64,000 nt of DNA. It comes from Rhodobacteraceae bacterium HIMB11 (GTDB lineage: Bacteria; Pseudomonadota; Alphaproteobacteria; Rhodobacterales; Rhodobacteraceae). Position 1 is the first letter of the stretch. Each line of letters opens with the position of its first letter. Shown one piece after another: positions 9,236-18,149 of the stretch. The stretch covers positions 310,001 to 374,000 of the forward strand of contig AVDB01000002.1 of NCBI GenBank assembly GCA_000472185.1, written 5' to 3'. The notes beneath the pieces are model-generated. The model worked only from the letters and a program-made list of their open reading frames with translations, had not been told where the DNA came from and did not search any database. The position numbers and the translations under genes were made by a program.

Positions 9236-9924
9236 AGCGTGAACGGCACCATCACGTCGGGTTCGATGACCCGCGCGCTGGGCACTTCGTCGATTAGAAC
9301 TTGTGCGCTTTGCTCAAGAATGGGGAAAGTGCGATAATGACAGGGGATGATTGTGGTGAAGTTAAAGAATTTGTTGGCCGCATAGGCCGCACGCCGCATG
9401 TCCATGGTGAAATGTCCTCCGCAGGCCAAAATGCCGATTTCGGGTTCATGCAGATCATTAAAGAGCGCCATGTCCGCCATGACATCGGTATCGCCAGAGA
9501 CGTAAATCGTGCGCCCCTCTGCCTCTATCATAAAACCACATTCGCTGCCCATTGCCTGTAGGCCGTTTTCCGTGCGGGTGGTTGAGGAATGAACGGCGTT
9601 GACCATCGTGACAGCAACGTCGCCAAGTGTGACTGTGCCCCCCTTGTTAAAGCCGACGATAGACACCCCTTCGCTTTCCTCAAGCCAGCCCATCAAATCA
9701 TATTGGCCAACCAAGGGAATGTTCAACTCTTTAGATAGGCGCACCACATCCGCCATATGATCAAAATGCGCATGTGTCAGGAGGATATGCGTGGCACCTG
9801 TCACAGCTGCCTGATGCTGATCTTCTGGAAGAACCGGATTTCCCGTGAGCCAAGGATCAATCAGAAGTGTTTGATCGGCAATTTCTATGCGAAATGAAGC
9901 GTGTCCTAAGAATGTAATTTTCAT
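9232..9924 (-). CDS. metal-dependent hydrolase, metallo-beta-lactamase fold (UPF0173 type)
   Basis: 230 residues from ATG 9924, preceded by AGGGAA. The N-terminus MKITFLGHASFRIE and the metal motif LTHAHFDHMAD (HxHxDH) mark the UPF0173/YtkL-like branch of the metallo-beta-lactamase superfamily. Further ligand positions are in YVSGDTDVMAD and IIPCHYRTFP near the C-terminus. The cellular substrate of this branch is not established. The longer open frame to 10023 runs upstream without family similarity. It converges with the nitroreductase, overlapping by 4 nt. Confidence 0.85.
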   Translation of the reverse strand: MKITFLGHASFRIEIADQTLLIDPWLTGNPVLPEDQHQAAVTGATHILLTHAHFDHMADVVRLSKELNIPLVGQYDLMGWLEESEGVSIVGFNKGGTVTLGDVAVTMVNAVHSSTTRTENGLQAMGSECGFMIEAEGRTIYVSGDTDVMADMALFNDLHEPEIGILACGGHFTMDMRRAAYAANKFFNFTTIIPCHYRTFPILEQSAQVLIDEVPSARVIEPDVMVPFTL

Positions 9925-10064
9925 ATGAGTTCCCTGTTCATTTTCAATCACGCTACCACATTGTTGACTAAGCGGTTGGAAAATTGTGTGCTGACGCACG
10001 CAGGATATGCCAAACATGCTCAAGTGCGGTGCACTTTGCGTGTGATTGGCGATGGGGGGATCAG

Positions 10065-10721
10065 ATGGAGTGGTTCGAAGCGGTCGATGGGTATTGTGAG
10101 CGCGTCGATGCGGCGTTTTGGTCTGAACCCATCAATGCGGTGACGAATGCCGCGTTTTTGATTGCGGCACTTTGGGCCTGGCAGCGTCCTGACCTGCCCG
10201 TGATGGCGCGTGTGTTGACAGTGATTTTAGCGCTGATTGGGATCGGGTCATTTTTGTTTCACACATTTGCGCAAACTTGGGCGGGTTTGGCCGATGTTTT
10301 ACCGATCTTGATGTTCATCTTGGTCTATATTTATGTGGCAACGCGAGACTATTTTGGCGCCTCACGCGGGGTATCGTGGGTGGCGGTGATCGGATTTTTC
10401 CCTTTTGCTGCAGTGATTGGATGGTTGATTTCGGATTGGGAAGACTTTGGATCAACGCGCGGATATGTGCCTGTGCCGATCCTAATCATGATTTACGCCT
10501 ATCTGTTGCGGCGCAAATTGCCCGATGTTGCGCGTAGGTTGACGATTGGTTTGGGCATTTTGGTGGCCTCGATGGGGGCGCGTTGGGCGGATGAACCACT
10601 GTGCCATATGCACCCATCGGGCACCCATTTTTTGTGGCATATTTTGAACGCGGTGATGTTGGCGTGGATGATTGAGGTTTATCGTCGCCATATGCTTGCA
10701 GGGAGACGCGCCAAGCGTTAA
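10065..10721 (+). CDS. ceramidase-domain integral membrane protein
   Basis: 218 residues with about seven hydrophobic helices. FHTFAQTWAGLADVLPI in the first half and HPSGTHFLWHILNA near the end carry the His and Asp residues expected for the alkaline-ceramidase/PAQR/SREBP (CREST) metal site. The family hydrolyses amide-linked lipids in eukaryotes; the substrate in roseobacters is not known. The start at 10065 follows GGGGGA and removes an unrelated 27-residue extension. It is 30 nt upstream of gatC on the same strand. Confidence 0.78.
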   Translation: MEWFEAVDGYCERVDAAFWSEPINAVTNAAFLIAALWAWQRPDLPVMARVLTVILALIGIGSFLFHTFAQTWAGLADVLPILMFILVYIYVATRDYFGASRGVSWVAVIGFFPFAAVIGWLISDWEDFGSTRGYVPVPILIMIYAYLLRRKLPDVARRLTIGLGILVASMGARWADEPLCHMHPSGTHFLWHILNAVMLAWMIEVYRRHMLAGRRAKR

Positions 10722-10751
10722 ACGAGGGCAAACGAATTATGGAGAGCCTAA

Positions 10752-11039
10752 ATGTCGATTGATACGGCGACAGCAGCAAAGGTTGCGAAACTCGCGCGCA
10801 TCAAGGTCGAGGAAGACGCGCTTCCTGCCTTGGCGCAAGAGTTTAACACAATCCTCGGATTTATTGAACAGTTGAATGAGGTGGATGTTGAGGGTGTTGA
10901 TCCGATGACATCCGTCACCCCACAACGTTTGAAGCGCCGTGTTGATGAAGTGACAGACGGGAGCCAGCAGGACAAAGTCCTAAAGAACGCACGAGATGCG
11001 CGTGAAGGATTTTTTGTGGTGCCAAAGGTGGTGGAATAA
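10752..11039 (+). CDS. gatC: Asp-tRNA(Asn)/Glu-tRNA(Gln) amidotransferase subunit C
   Basis: 95 residues, the usual GatC size, with [14 protein letters not shown] near the start and [20 protein letters not shown] in the middle, followed by the C-terminal [18 protein letters not shown]. GatC holds GatA and GatB together in the amidotransferase that makes Gln-tRNA(Gln) from Glu-tRNA(Gln). A GGAG site stands before the ATG. The stop overlaps the gatA start by one base (TAATG). gatB is not in the window. Confidence 0.93.
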   Translation: MSIDTATAAKVAKLARIKVEEDALPALAQEFNTILGFIEQLNEVDVEGVDPMTSVTPQRLKRRVDEVTDGSQQDKVLKNARDAREGFFVVPKVVE

Positions 11040-12520
11040 TGAGCGATCTACACAAACTTACGATTGCGGATGCACGTGACAAATTGCGTGCCAAGGAAAT
11101 CACCTCAGTCGAACTGACGCAAAGCTGTTTGGATGCCATTGATGCGGCAGATTCGCTGTGCGCTTATGTGCATAAAACACCTGATTTGGCGATCGAGGCC
11201 GCAACAGCGGCAGATGCGCGCATTTCAGCGGGGGATGCCCCCGATATGTGCGGCATTCCACTGGGCATCAAAGATTTGTTTTGTACCCAAGGTGTCGATA
11301 GCCAAGCGGCCAGTGGCATTTTGAAAGGGTTCAAACCCGAATATGAAAGCACCGTCAGCCAAAAGTTGAAGGACGCAGGCACCGTGATGTTGGGCAAACT
11401 GAACATGGATGAATTCGCCATGGGCAGTTCCAATGAAACATCCGTTTATGGCGATGCGGTCAACCCATGGAAAGTGGATGAGCGTAACCTAACACCTGGT
11501 GGATCATCAGGCGGGTCTGCCTCGGCAGTTGCGGCGGATTTGTGTTTGGCGGCAACGGGCACCGACACGGGCGGATCGATCCGTCAACCTGCTGCATTCA
11601 CGGGTATTGTGGGGATTAAACCGACCTATGGTCGCTGCTCACGCTGGGGGATTGTTGCCTTTGCCTCATCCCTTGATCAAGCGGGACCGATGACGAAATC
11701 GGTGCGCGACGCGGCGATCATGTTGGAAACCATGTGTGGCCACGATCCCAAGGACAGCACGAGCGCAGATATCGCCGTGCCGAATTTTGAAGCCATGCTA
11801 ACGGGCGATATTCGCCGTAAAAAGATTGGTATTCCAAAAGAATACCGTATGGACGGAATGCCCGCCGAAATCGAAACACTGTGGCAAAGCGGGACCGAAA
11901 TGCTGCGGGATGCAGGGGCCGAGATTGTTGACATCTCGCTTCCACATACAAAATACGCGCTGCCTGCCTATTACGTGATTGCCCCCGCTGAGGCGTCATC
12001 AAACCTTGCACGTTATGATGGGGTGCGTTTTGGGCATCGTGCCACATTGGGTGCAGGCGATGGCATTACGGAAATGTATGAAAAAACCCGCGCAGAAGGA
12101 TTTGGACCGGAGGTTCAGCGCCGCGTGATGATTGGCACATATGTGTTGTCAGCTGGGTTTTATGATGCCTACTACAACCGCGCGCGTCGCGTACGCACAT
12201 TGATCAAAAAAGACTTTGAAGATGTGTTTGCTGCAGGTGTGGATGCGATTTTGACACCTGCAACCCCGTCGGCGGCCTTTGGTTTGGGCGAAATGACGGA
12301 TGCAGATCCTGTACAGATGTATCTAAACGATGTGTTTACCGTGACGGTGAACTTGGCGGGATTGCCTGGTATCTCGGTTCCTGCAGGATTGGACGCACAA
12401 GGGTTGCCATTGGGTCTACAGTTGATTGGACGCCCATGGGAAGAAGGCGATTTGCTGAATACCGCTTATGCGCTTGAACAATCTGCGGGGTTTGTCGCCA
12501 AGCCAAATAAATGGTGGTAA
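11039..12520 (+). CDS. gatA: Asp-tRNA(Asn)/Glu-tRNA(Gln) amidotransferase subunit A
   Basis: 493 residues, the full normal length. The amidase signature is intact: Lys in [11 protein letters not shown] (about residue 80), the Ser-rich [17 protein letters not shown] at about 150-167, and the nucleophile region [13 protein letters not shown] at about 178-190. GatA releases ammonia from glutamine for the tRNA-dependent amidation. It is translationally coupled to gatC. Downstream a lipoprotein gene follows after 33 nt on the same strand. Confidence 0.95.
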   Translation: MSDLHKLTIADARDKLRAKEITSVELTQSCLDAIDAADSLCAYVHKTPDLAIEAATAADARISAGDAPDMCGIPLGIKDLFCTQGVDSQAASGILKGFKPEYESTVSQKLKDAGTVMLGKLNMDEFAMGSSNETSVYGDAVNPWKVDERNLTPGGSSGGSASAVAADLCLAATGTDTGGSIRQPAAFTGIVGIKPTYGRCSRWGIVAFASSLDQAGPMTKSVRDAAIMLETMCGHDPKDSTSADIAVPNFEAMLTGDIRRKKIGIPKEYRMDGMPAEIETLWQSGTEMLRDAGAEIVDISLPHTKYALPAYYVIAPAEASSNLARYDGVRFGHRATLGAGDGITEMYEKTRAEGFGPEVQRRVMIGTYVLSAGFYDAYYNRARRVRTLIKKDFEDVFAAGVDAILTPATPSAAFGLGEMTDADPVQMYLNDVFTVTVNLAGLPGISVPAGLDAQGLPLGLQLIGRPWEEGDLLNTAYALEQSAGFVAKPNKWW

Positions 12521-12553
12521 CATATCACCGTGTATAAACTAGGGGCAGGGGAC

Positions 12554-13174
12554 ATGCGCACATTATTTATACTCTCAATGGGTCTGACCTTGGCCGCTTG
12601 CGGTGGAGGGGATGTCCCAAATAGCGCTTATGTGCCCGCCCAAGAACAACAATTGCGCGATGCGGAATTGGCGGGCCTGCCAGCCTCGATTGAGGTTTTG
12701 GACACATTGCCCACCGAAATTGTGCCAGAGGTCGAGGAAGAGGTGGTAGCAACCACGGCACCTTTGCCTGTGCCAAATAATCCGGGCCTTTCGGATGAGC
12801 AGGATTTCGGGGCGGTCAGTGATCGCCAATCTATTGAAAGCGATGCAGAGCGCCTTGAGAGAAACCGCGCGCTTTACACTCTGATCGAACCAACCGAGGT
12901 TCCAACACGCCCCGGTACGGATATTCCGAATATTGTGGCCTATGCGATCAAAACGTCAAATCCTGTTGGCGAACCGCTTTATTCACGCAGCCCATTTAAA
13001 TCAGAAAACCGCAGTTTGCGGAACTGTGCGAAATATGTGTCCAATGCGGCCGCACAGGAAGCGTTTTTGAAAGCGGGAGGACCAGAGCGTGACCGCTATG
13101 GACTTGATCCCGATGGGGATGGTTTTGCCTGTCGGTGGGATCCAACGCCTTTCCGCGCGGCGATTAAGAAGTGA
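12554..13174 (+). CDS. lipoprotein with C-terminal excalibur-like calcium-binding domain
   Basis: 206 residues from ATG 12554. A signal peptide with lipobox LTLAACGGG predicts a lipoprotein. A Pro/Glu/Val-rich linker of about 80 residues follows. The C-terminus has NCAKYVSNAAAQEAF and DPDGDGFACRWDPTPF, the DxDGDGxAC loop of excalibur domains. The Cys pair and the loop suggest Ca2+ binding outside the cytoplasm. The start eight codons upstream would spoil the signal peptide. The last 4 nt overlap the amidase start, so both may act together at the envelope. The biological role of the family is unclear. Confidence 0.75.
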   Translation: MRTLFILSMGLTLAACGGGDVPNSAYVPAQEQQLRDAELAGLPASIEVLDTLPTEIVPEVEEEVVATTAPLPVPNNPGLSDEQDFGAVSDRQSIESDAERLERNRALYTLIEPTEVPTRPGTDIPNIVAYAIKTSNPVGEPLYSRSPFKSENRSLRNCAKYVSNAAAQEAFLKAGGPERDRYGLDPDGDGFACRWDPTPFRAAIKK

Positions 13175-13842
13175 TTTTAGATCAGATCCCTTCGCCAAAT
13201 TTTGGCGAACGAAAAGGGGGGCTGATGCCGAATTGGGTGATCCTGCATTATACGGCCATGAACAGCGCTGCTGAGGCGATTGAACGGCTGTGTGATCCTG
13301 TGCATCAAGTATCTGCCCATTACGTGATTTCGGAAAGCGGTGCTGTGACGCAACTGGTGTCGGACGATATGCGCGCGTGGCATGCGGGTCAGAGTTATTG
13401 GCAAGGCTGTCGTGACATGAATTCCGCCTCGATCGGGATCGAACTGTGCAATCGGGGGGATCACCCCTTTCCGGCGCCACAGATACGCGCGCTTATCACC
13501 CTGTTATCTGGGGTCTGCACGCGCAATGGTATTCCGCCTAACTCTGTGATTGGTCATTCCGATATCGCATTGGCGCGAAAGGCGGACCCAGGGGCGCGGT
13601 TTGACTGGCGCGCCTTGGCCCAGATGGGGTTTGGGATTTGGGTAGATGCTGTGGCGCAATCTGGCGTGGATGCAGCGGTGTTTGATGCAAACCTTGGTCG
13701 AATTGGATATGATCCTGATGCCCCTCTAGAAACGCGGCTGCGAGCGTTTCGCCTGCATTTTCGCCCCGCGGGCGCAGGGCCACTGGGCGCGGTTGATTGC
13801 GCGGTTGCCAAAGCGCTAGCCGATAAATTTCAGTTGACCTAA
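13171..13842 (+). CDS. N-acetylmuramoyl-L-alanine amidase (Amidase_2, AmiD-like)
   Basis: 223 residues from a GTG that overlaps the preceding stop (GTGA). The family start is IPSPNFGERKGGL, then WVILHYTAM with the first zinc His, VSAHYVISESGAV, and GHSDIALARKADPGARFDW with the second His and the catalytic Lys region. Such enzymes cut the amide between muramic acid and the stem peptide. No obvious export signal is seen, so it may be cytoplasmic or use the alternative start MPNWV at 13225. Its partner upstream is a lipoprotein. Confidence 0.85.
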   Translation: MILDQIPSPNFGERKGGLMPNWVILHYTAMNSAAEAIERLCDPVHQVSAHYVISESGAVTQLVSDDMRAWHAGQSYWQGCRDMNSASIGIELCNRGDHPFPAPQIRALITLLSGVCTRNGIPPNSVIGHSDIALARKADPGARFDWRALAQMGFGIWVDAVAQSGVDAAVFDANLGRIGYDPDAPLETRLRAFRLHFRPAGAGPLGAVDCAVAKALADKFQLT

Positions 13843-13868
13843 GCCCCCCATCCAAGTAGGCGCAAAGC

Positions 13869-14261
13869 ACGCGCGGGTGGCTGGATGGCCGCGGGGATTT
13901 CCCCGAGGAAAGTCCGGACTCCACAAAGCAATGGTGCCGGGTAACGCCCGGGCGGGGCAACCCGACGGAAAGCGCCACAGAAATGAAACCGCCCATGTCC
14001 GCATGGGTAAGGGTGAAACGGTGGAGTAAGAGCCCACCGGGGGACTGGCAACAGGACCCGCATGGCAAGCCCCACCAGGAGCAATGCCGAATAGGATCCT
14101 TGCGCGGAGTTGATCGGGCAACCGATATGGCCGCAGGGTGGCTTTGGCCCAAAGGATCGGGTTGGCAGCTAGAGGGCCATGGGCAACCATGGTTCAAGAG
14201 GAATGGTCATCCAAGGGGGCAACCCCTGGACAGAATCCGGCTTATAGGCCGCCCGCGCGTA
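13869..14261 (+). ncRNA. rnpB: RNase P RNA, bacterial type A (alpha form)
   Basis: The sequence contains the universally conserved RNase P elements: GAGGAAAGTCCGGACTCC near the 5' end (about 13901-13921), AGAGCCCACCG with AACAGG downstream, and the 3' CAGAATCCGGCTTATAG. The ends can pair (GCGCGGG near 13871 with CCCGCGC near 14252). This is the catalytic RNA that matures tRNA 5' ends. The exact ends are estimated from the terminal helix and may be off by a few bases. Confidence 0.95.
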
Positions 14262-14368
14262 AATTTTCACGAAAAAGCGGCTGATCCCTGTTGACTCGGG
14301 CGTAGTGTTCATTAAAAGGCAGGCTTCAAGGATTTCATGGGCCGCGGCCCAGTCGCAGGAGATGTAAA

Positions 14369-14536
14369 ATGGCGAAGCCAACCACAATCAAAATCCGCCT
14401 GAACTCGACCGCGGGCACTGGTCACTTCTACGTGACAAAGAAAAACGCACGTACAATGACAGAAAAAATGGTCGTTCGTAAGTATGACCCAGTTGTACGC
14501 AAGCACGTCGAATACAAAGAAGGCAAAATCAAGTAA
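14369..14536 (+). CDS. rpmG: 50S ribosomal protein L33
   Basis: 55 residues: [20 protein letters not shown], then [20 protein letters not shown] and a basic C-terminus ending EGKIK. This is the Cys-free form of L33 without zinc ligands, normal for alphaproteobacteria. The stop is TAA at 14534-14536. A rho-independent terminator follows within 30 nt, so it is a monocistronic gene. Its promoter should be in the 107 nt after rnpB, where TTGACT near 14292 is a possible -35 element. Confidence 0.95.
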   Translation: MAKPTTIKIRLNSTAGTGHFYVTKKNARTMTEKMVVRKYDPVVRKHVEYKEGKIK

Positions 14537-14564
14537 GTTTGATTTTCTTTTGGATTTGGAAAAG

Positions 14565-14589
14565 GCCGCTGATTTTCAGCGGCTTTTTT
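14565..14589 (+). terminator. rho-independent terminator of rpmG
   Basis: GCCGCTGA and TCAGCGGC form an 8-bp perfect stem with a 3-nt loop, followed by six T. It stands 29 nt after the rpmG stop on the same strand. Confidence 0.9.
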
Positions 14590-14697
14590 GTTTTTGTTGG
14601 ACGGCGCAAGTCAGCGTTTGCCAATCTGACGATTGGCTGTGAAAAAATCTATGTTAACGGTCAAATGCATTATCGCGATTTATTTGCATCTTCCATA

Positions 14698-14724
14698 AAA
14701 AAGGGGCCCGAAAAATCGGACCCC
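14698..14724 (-). terminator. rho-independent terminator of the Bax-inhibitor gene
   Basis: On the minus strand GGGGTCCGA, a TTTT loop and TCGGGCCCC (one mismatch) are followed by a T run. It lies about 24 nt beyond the stop of the gene that ends at 14748. Confidence 0.75.
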
Positions 14725-14747
14725 TGTTTTATCAGTATGTGCCAACC

Positions 14748-15524
14748 TTATTCGCGGTTGCCCATGAATTGTAGCAAGAACATGAACAGGTTGATGAAGT
14801 CTAGATAAAGCTGCAACGCGCCGTGGATCGCGGATTTGTCCAACCAATCCTGATCGCCATGATGCGCATGAGCGATGTATGTGTTTTTGATGTTCTGTGT
14901 GTCATAGGCGGTTAGGCCGGCAAAGATCAACACGCCCAAGATGGACACCGCAAATGCGATCGCAGGTGACCCCAGGAAGATGTTGATGATTGATGCAACC
15001 AAGATGCCGATCACACCCATGATTAGGAATGAACCCCAACCGCTAATATCTTTCTTCGTTGTGTAGCCCCATAGAGATAGGCCCGCAAACGCAATCGCAG
15101 TGACAAGGAATGTCTGAATGATCGAGAATGTGGTGTAAAAGATGAAGATTGAGCTAAGCGATAGGCCCATCAAGCCTGCGAATGCATAAAAGAACAACTG
15201 CGCGCCTGCTGCGCTTGTGCGGTTTGCGACCGCACCAAAGGCGAATACCATCCCCAACGGGGCCAGCATGATCACCCAGCGTAGCGCAGATGTGTAAATC
15301 GCCGCACCCAATGCAGTCAGCATTGTGCCGTTTTGCATCTGGCCCACTGCGTTTGCAGGGTCAGTTGTCACTGCAAGGCCCGCGATTGCCCATGCGGCCA
15401 ATGCTGTGATCAGCATGCCAACGGACATTGTGCCGTAAACTTTGTTCATGTGCGCGCGTAGACCTTCGTCGATCTGTGCGGCGCGTGCGCCCATTGCGGA
15501 ACGCATTGTGTAATTGTCTGCCAT
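14748..15524 (-). CDS. Bax inhibitor-1/YccA family membrane protein
   Basis: 258 residues from ATG 15524, preceded by GGAGG. The cytoplasmic N-terminus (MADNYTMRSAMG) is followed by about seven hydrophobic helices over residues 30-255. Features of the TMBIM/BI-1 family include LTAYDTQNIKN near residue 190, where Asp residues form the pH-sensing latch in characterised homologues, and a short polar tail. Homologues are pH-dependent calcium-leak channels or FtsH modulators; which applies here is unknown. The longer open frame to 15602 has no family similarity. It is a single gene with its own terminator. Confidence 0.88.
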   Translation of the reverse strand: MADNYTMRSAMGARAAQIDEGLRAHMNKVYGTMSVGMLITALAAWAIAGLAVTTDPANAVGQMQNGTMLTALGAAIYTSALRWVIMLAPLGMVFAFGAVANRTSAAGAQLFFYAFAGLMGLSLSSIFIFYTTFSIIQTFLVTAIAFAGLSLWGYTTKKDISGWGSFLIMGVIGILVASIINIFLGSPAIAFAVSILGVLIFAGLTAYDTQNIKNTYIAHAHHGDQDWLDKSAIHGALQLYLDFINLFMFLLQFMGNRE

Positions 15525-15639
15525 TATAGTACCTCCAATAGCCGAATGGCTGGTAACCATCGATCCTGCGTCAAATATCGTTATTTTCCGAGGGTTTTTC
15601 AAGATTTTTCCAAAAGAAACTTTCTGAAACTTTTGTGAA

Positions 15640-16614
15640 TTATGTCAGGGTCGGATCAACATTGATCACAACCTTGCCCGTTGATTTGCGCGCACGCAGC
15701 AAATCAATCCCATCCTCGGCCCGTTCAAAGGGTAACAAATGGCTGATGTGTGGGCGCAATGCACCCTCGCTATGCCAGTTTAACAATTGGGCTAAGCTGT
15801 CGCGCACGACCTGCGGTTTGAAGGCCAGATAACCGCCCCAGTAAAATCCCAAAACCGCGATGTTTTTGACTAACAGGTGGTTGGCGGGAATTTGTGGAAC
15901 ATCGCCGCTTGCAAATCCAATGGTCAAAATGCGTGCTTCGGGGTTGCAGGCGCGAAAGGCTGCTTTGAATTGATCGCCCCCTACAGGGTCATAGACGACG
16001 TCAACACCGCCCAATGCCTTTAGGTCGGCACGTAAATCTGCATCTGTTGCATCAATTACATGATCTGCGCCTGCCTGCGTAGCAATGGCACATTTGTCTG
16101 CACCACGGGCCACGGCGATCACCCGGGCCCCCATTAATTTGCCCAATTCTACCGCCGTTAATCCCACACCGCCGGCGGCACCCAGCACCAAAAGTGTTTC
16201 ACCCGCCTGCAAACCCGCACGATAATCCAAGGCGACATGGGATGTCCCATAGGCAATCTGTAGTGCCGCGGCATCCGAAAACGGCATGCTCTCGGGTAGG
16301 GTGATCATGCGATCAACGTCAAAACATCCAAATTCTGCCAATCCACCTTGACCCCCGAAAACGGCAACGCGTGATCCAACATCAGGGGCATCCGTGTCAG
16401 GGCCGATGGCATCCACAATCCCTGCCACTTCCATGCCTAGGGTGAATGGCGGTTCAGGCGTGTCCTGATAGGTCCCTTTTTGCATCAGCAAATCCGCAAA
16501 ATTCAAACCGCAGGCCGCGATTTTTATCCGTATTTGCCCCGGTGATGGTTCAGGAATATCCACGTTTGTCATTTGAATGGGGGCATCAAATGCATGCACC
16601 TGCAGCGCTTTCAT
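15640..16614 (-). CDS. NADPH:quinone oxidoreductase, zinc-independent MDR family
   Basis: 324 residues. The GroES-like N-terminal domain reads GLNFADLLMQKG and ends in GMEVAGIVDAIG; the Rossmann part has LVLGAAGGVGLTAVELGKLMGA (split motif AAGGVG at about residue 147), and the late VYDPVGGDQFKAAF is typical of quinone oxidoreductases. The Cys/His zinc ligands of alcohol dehydrogenases are absent. The enzyme reduces quinones or enoyl compounds with NADPH in the cytosol. It is a single gene followed by a 303-nt spacer. Confidence 0.87.
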   Translation of the reverse strand: MKALQVHAFDAPIQMTNVDIPEPSPGQIRIKIAACGLNFADLLMQKGTYQDTPEPPFTLGMEVAGIVDAIGPDTDAPDVGSRVAVFGGQGGLAEFGCFDVDRMITLPESMPFSDAAALQIAYGTSHVALDYRAGLQAGETLLVLGAAGGVGLTAVELGKLMGARVIAVARGADKCAIATQAGADHVIDATDADLRADLKALGGVDVVYDPVGGDQFKAAFRACNPEARILTIGFASGDVPQIPANHLLVKNIAVLGFYWGGYLAFKPQVVRDSLAQLLNWHSEGALRPHISHLLPFERAEDGIDLLRARKSTGKVVINVDPTLT

Positions 16615-16917
16615 ATCGGCTCCTAACTTTTTCCTTCACCTAATCGGGCCGCCCGAATGTTGTCAAACGCAAAGGGGCAAATCGGGGCGCGGGGAAATGA
16701 TGCGTGAATGACCCTGTCCTTCGACCGCACGTTAAGATTGTGCCTATCCTTTTGAGTATTCTTTTTCTGAGAATTGGTCCTTCCCAAAGCTTGGAATGCG
16801 ATGATACCCTAGGGTTGCATGTTTGGGATGTGGTCATGCACTTTTGATTGAGTTTCAAATCGATCAGGTTTGTGTCGTTCAGGGATAGAACGGCATGCTA
16901 AGGCAAAGGAACACAAC
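16615..16917. other. 303-nt divergent spacer
   Basis: The spacer separates the leftward quinone-reductase gene from the rightward HTH gene and must hold both promoters. I see no RNA gene, strong hairpin or repeat in it, apart from the short AAAAGG/CCTTTT-type matches expected by chance. Confidence 0.5.
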
Positions 16918-17286
16918 ATGGCATATCCCGTCGATCAACACGTGGGAAAACGCATTCGACATCGCAGATGGTTGGTTGGGATGACCCAACAACAACTTGC
17001 GAATCAAGTTGGAATAAAATTTCAGCAAATCCAAAAATACGAAACGGGCGCAAACCGCGTAAGCGCATCGCGTTTGTGGGACATCGCAAAATCGCTTCAG
17101 GTTGATATCTCGTTCTTTTTTGAAGGTATCGAAGGAGATGAAGTGCAGGTGGAACCAGGTGTGGCACCATCCGATGTCCTATCTGACAAAGAGGCCTTGG
17201 AACTTCTGCGGTCTTATTATGCGATCCCTGAAAACCAACGCCGCCGTCTGTTTGATTTGGCCCGCGTTCTAAGCGACGTCTCTTGA
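16918..17286 (+). CDS. XRE-family helix-turn-helix regulator
   Basis: 122 residues from ATG 16918 (MAYPVDQHVGKRIRHRRWLV). The HTH spans about residues 10-64 and includes GMTQQQLANQVGIKFQQIQK and YETGANRVSASRLW. This pattern is the alphaproteobacterial subgroup that contains PraR and similar stationary-phase/surface-life regulators. The C-terminal part, with ELLRSYYAIPENQRRRLFDL, is also typical of the subgroup. The gene is alone on its transcript or precedes the phosphatase gene by 56 nt. Its targets are not known. Confidence 0.82.
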   Translation: MAYPVDQHVGKRIRHRRWLVGMTQQQLANQVGIKFQQIQKYETGANRVSASRLWDIAKSLQVDISFFFEGIEGDEVQVEPGVAPSDVLSDKEALELLRSYYAIPENQRRRLFDLARVLSDVS

Positions 17287-17342
17287 TTTGAGCGCGCCTT
17301 TGGTCTAGCGCAAAAGGGATACTTTTGCGCGAAGGCCCCTTT

Positions 17343-18149
17343 ATGTCCAATCTCTCACCCGATCACATTTTGAATACCGCGCATGCTATGGCAGACGCCG
17401 CACGCGCTGTGATTTTGCCCTATTTCCGCAGGCACGATTTGGTTGCGGAGAATAAACTGTCATCTGGATTTGACCCTGTTACCGAAGCCGATCGTGCAGC
17501 CGAAAAAGCGATGCGCGAAATCCTTGCCAATGCGCAGCCCGAGGATGGTATTTTGGGCGAGGAGTTTGGTGAAATTGCGGGGCAAAGCGGATACCGTTGG
17601 GTGTTGGACCCCATTGATGGTACGCGCGGGTTTATCAGTGGAACACCAACATGGGGTGTTTTGATTGCATTGGAACAGATGGATCATGGGCCCGTTTTTG
17701 GAATGATTGATCAGCCCTATATCGGCGAACGGTTTTGGGGCGGATTGGGATTTGCGCAGATGTCAGGGCCCCATGGCAATGGCGCGTTGCAGGTACGTGG
17801 TACCAAATCCCTATCCGATGCCACGATTTTCACAACCTTCCCCGAAGTTGGCAGCGCCCTTGAGGCACGCGCATTTCATGCAGTGGCAGAGTGCGCGCGC
17901 CTGACGCGATATGGCATGGATTGTTATGCCTATGCCTTGTTGGCGGCGGGGCAAATTGATTTGGTGATTGAGGCGGGATTGAACGCCTATGACATTCAGG
18001 CCCCCATCGCCTTGATCCAAGCCGCAGGCGGTGTTGTTACCGATTGGACAGGGGGTGCGGCGCATTTGGGTGGTCGTGTTGTGGCCGCTGCAACGCCCGA
18101 ATTGCACGCAGAGGCGATGTCCATATTAAAAGAGGTGACCCAAGAATGA
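17343..18149 (+). CDS. hisN: inositol monophosphatase family protein, probable histidinol-phosphatase
   Basis: 268 residues from ATG 17343. The metal-binding motifs of the family are complete: EEFG near residue 71, WVLDPIDGTRGFISG at about residues 86-100, and the C-terminal YDIQAPIALIQAAGGVVTDW. GTRGFI, in place of GTTNF, is characteristic of the HisN-type histidinol-phosphatase. A TTG six codons earlier is less likely. The stop overlaps the deaminase start (ATGA). Inositol or other sugar phosphates remain alternative substrates. Confidence 0.8.
   Translation: MSNLSPDHILNTAHAMADAARAVILPYFRRHDLVAENKLSSGFDPVTEADRAAEKAMREILANAQPEDGILGEEFGEIAGQSGYRWVLDPIDGTRGFISGTPTWGVLIALEQMDHGPVFGMIDQPYIGERFWGGLGFAQMSGPHGNGALQVRGTKSLSDATIFTTFPEVGSALEARAFHAVAECARLTRYGMDCYAYALLAAGQIDLVIEAGLNAYDIQAPIALIQAAGGVVTDWTGGAAHLGGRVVAAATPELHAEAMSILKEVTQE

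Noticed and set aside
13001-13480. 159-residue minus-strand frame over the lipoprotein/amidase junction
   Set aside because: It runs antisense to two genes with clear domain motifs and has the His/Arg/Pro-rich composition of a shadow frame.
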